DNA of 64,000 nucleotides from Brugia malayi (lineage: Eukaryota; Nematoda; Chromadorea; Rhabditida; Onchocercidae), in NCBI RefSeq assembly GCF_000002995.4, contig NW_025062479.1, forward strand, positions 12,443,721-12,507,720, in the 5' to 3' direction. A program made the position numbers and the translations under genes. Each line of letters opens with the position of its first letter. Positions within the stretch are counted from its first letter, which is position 1. The notes under the pieces were generated by a model. The model was given only the letters and a program-made list of their open reading frames with translations. It was not told the origin of the DNA and searched no databases. Below are positions 61,301 to 64,000 of this stretch, piece by piece.

Positions 61301-64000
61301 TTGTCTACCACTATCAGAAGGATGAATTATTCACAGTGTAAAGATTTATAATCTGTTTTATTATAATTATCCTCCAGGACCGTTTGCTGGCTCATCCGCA
61401 TCAGATAGTGTGCGATCAAATTTGGCAGCAGCATTTGTTAACGGATTTGTCAATACTGGCTTCGGAGTTGATAAAATGATGACGGAAGCGGAAGATGCAA
61501 GTCGTTGGTTTTATAAAAATAAAGAATACGGTAGGTTTTGTTCTAGATATTTTTTGAACACTTATTCATCGCTGCTGTCGTGTTTTGGTAGTGGATTTTT
61601 TGATTTTTAACTTTTTTTCTTGTAGGGATGCTGTCAGCAGCTGCAAGTCAGGGATTAGTTTGGCGATGGGACATCGATACTGGTTTAGCGCAATGCGATC
61701 GATTTCTTTATGTTAACGATGATTTTATTAAGGTAGATGAGTTACAAGTGATGCTGGACTTTGCTAAAATAAGTTACGAAAGTTATTTTCCGGTTATTGT
61801 GATGAAACAAATGTGGATTGTTCGGTTTTTCTTGCCCTCTTCATATCAATTCATTTATTTTTCAGGCAGGCACTCTTTTGGCAATAGGAATTATATCCTC
61901 AGGTATCCAAGATACATGTGATCCCGCAGCTGCACTTCTTATGGATCACATAAATAGTGATCGTGCGGTTATGCGAATTGGTTCTGTTTTTGGCTTAGGC
62001 TTAGCATATGCAAATTCGAAGAGGCTTGCAGTGTTGAAGAAAGAGGATGGTGGAGTCGTATATGAGCTTAAAAAGCTGTTACTGGATACAAAGCCATCCG
62101 CCACACCTGAAGTAATTTTTAGCCTTTTTTTTTTTTTTTTCTTTTTACTGTGGGCAGATGGCAAAAGCAATAGCAGCATAGTGAGTTAAATGAAATAATT
62201 TTGCAAACAGTGTGAAGGGCGTCCGTAGGAAACTCAATAAGTTTTATTATCACTAGGTGATCAATCATATCCGATAATTTTGACCAATAGTTTTGATTTT
62301 GATACCAAGTGGTTCTGAAATATTTAGGTAAAAGGATTAGCAGCATTATCAATAGGATTCATCTTGGTCGGTACTTGCGATCATATAACAGCATGTGAGT
62401 TATTCAATTATCTAAATGAAAAAACCGCTGTAGAAATGCAGGACTCAAATTATCGTTTCGTCGCTCTTGGAATTGCTCTAATTTTCCTTGGTACGTTATT
62501 CTCTGTGTTTGGATATTTTGAATGTTTTGGTTGTATGAGGATTGAAGGGTAGTGCTCATTCTGTTTTTTTCTTAGGTGCTCAGCAAAAGAGTGAAGTATT
62601 TGTTGAAATGGTGCGAGCATTGCCGGATCCTTTCGGAACGATGTTTTCAACGCTAATTGATGTGTGTGCTTATGCTGGAACTGGAAATGTACTGAAAATA
62701 CAAAAGCTTCTTCATATCTGTTCCGAACATTATGAAACCAAAGAAACAAAAGAAGCGAAAAGGAAGGTTGAGTTTTTGTGTTTGATCGATTACCTTGTTT
62801 CTTTTATCCATTCATTTAATATGCTTTCCATCTTCTACTCATTCGCTTTCGCCTGTATTATTGCAGTGTTCTATTGCTATTTATTTATGCTTTTACTTAG
62901 CATTATTTTAAAAAGCGAAATTGGACCGAAATGTGCATGATTCAGGGAATAATACTTGCATATTAATTTAGTAGATGTTTAATTTTTTTCCCCTTTATGA
63001 TAGGATCTTGATAGTGAGGCACTTTAAGATGAACATTTTCAATAATATGATTATGGTTGGTATGGTTTGAAATAGTTGCAGAATTTTTCATTATTTATTA
63101 CAAATTTTTTTCTGATAGGAGTGAAGAAAATGAAAACGATTCAGACTATTTGATGTGTTTTGTGGTATAGGAGATTAGAAGGAAAAATTGAAAAAAGTCA
63201 GTGATTTCATTCAGATCAGCTAGCTTGTACTTCTGAAAAGATCTGAAAACATGAATTCAATGAATTATATCTCTGTCTTATAGTTCTCATGACTAAGAAG
63301 CTTGTTCTTCATAAATTTGCATTCATTATTTGTTTTTCATGGCCGTGATTAGTCCATTATTGTATAATTTAGACAAATAAAGAAGATAAAAGCGACATTA
63401 GAAAGGAAGGTGATGCTTCGAGCGAGAAACCGGATTATTCGACACAGCAGGCGGTTGCTGTGCTTGGTATTGGTCTTATCGCTATGGGTGAAGAAATTGG
63501 AGCACAGATGAGCTTGAGGATGTTTGGACATTTGGTAGATATTTCAAAATATCATGCTGCAAATTTCTTGTGAATTTCATTCTATGTTGCAAATTTTCGT
63601 TAAGACTATTGTCATTTAATTCATTCGTTGGTGCGAGTATTTTGAATAATTTGGTGATGAAATTTTCCAGATTCGCTACGGCGAACCAGTGATCAGACGT
63701 GCAGTACCGCTGGCATTAGCCTTAATTAGTACGTCTAATCCTCAGCTTTCAATTTTGGAATCGCTTTCAAAGTTTTCACATGATGCCGATGCAGAAACGG
63801 CTCACAATGCAATTTTTGCGATGGGCTTGGTTGGTGCTGGTACTAATAATGCAAGGCTTGTTTCGATGTTACGACAGCTTGCAAGTTATCATCATAAGGA
63901 TCAGGTAAATAAACACTCATTTCTAATTATATCATTCAGTACCGTATGTGGTCTGTTGGTAATTGAACAGATGTTATATGCTGTTTATACATGTAAATTG
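58371..64000 (+). CDS. rpn-1: 26S proteasome regulatory subunit Rpn1 (PSMD2), 3' end outside window
   Basis: Fourteen phase-consistent exons give 772 residues: 58371-58490, 58754-58810, 59052-59216, 59669-59790, 59998-60231, 60556-60714, 60996-61198, 61378-61530, 61626-61732, 61866-62111, 62328-62490, 62576-62766, 63373-63534, 63671-63904. Rpn1 is the scaffold at the base of the 19S particle that docks ubiquitin-like shuttle proteins and Ubp6. The start is a Lys/Glu-rich stretch, followed by [88 protein letters not shown], the PC repeats ([27 protein letters not shown]), [10 protein letters not shown] and [15 protein letters not shown]. The full protein is about 900 residues, so roughly the last 130 codons lie beyond the window. 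Introns are short, several with long T or A runs. No break was seen. Confidence 0.96.

Overview
The window is AT-rich invertebrate DNA, most likely from a filarial or other spirurid nematode. This is inferred from short introns with TTTCAG acceptors, a worm-type BEL/Pao retrotransposon, a SLO-2-type potassium channel relic and worm-like gene architecture; no species can be named from sequence alone.

Region 1 (1-7278): a 7,077-bp BEL/Pao LTR retrotransposon on the minus strand (115-7191). It has two 478-bp LTRs that read as identical, a 5-bp target-site duplication, a gag-pol broken in many places, and an uninterrupted 520-codon envelope-like frame. It sits inside a short dispersed repeat; a copy of that repeat at 15172-15367 still carries the empty site.

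Region 2 (about 8080-16350): an intron-containing pseudogene of a SLO-2/Slack-type large-conductance K+ channel on the plus strand. Pore, S6, RCK and C-terminal exons are recognisable, but there is a stop codon straight after the selectivity filter and several frameshifts.

Region 3 (16335-46709): a direct tandem duplication of about 14.5 kb present 2.1 times (16335-30784, 30785-45300, partial 45301-46709). Each full unit holds an intronless ELO-family fatty acid elongase (+), candidate small genes (+), a TSP1-domain single-pass receptor-like gene (+), a DNase II gene (-) and further uncertain exons. Most visible differences between units are 1-bp homopolymer length changes that break different genes in different copies: elongase intact in units 1 and 3, receptor and DNase II better in unit 2. 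That pattern fits read or assembly error over a real or false duplication.

Region 4 (48193-57012, minus): a 21-exon hnRNP U-like gene (SAP, long disordered region, SPRY, P-loop kinase-like domain). My exon model is phase-consistent throughout and gives 1,353 residues.

Region 5 (58371-end, plus): rpn-1/PSMD2, the Rpn1 subunit of the 19S proteasome; 14 phase-consistent exons give 772 residues before the window ends. It is divergent from the hnRNP U-like gene across a 0.85-1.4 kb intergenic region.

No CRISPR, rRNA or convincing tRNA genes were seen.
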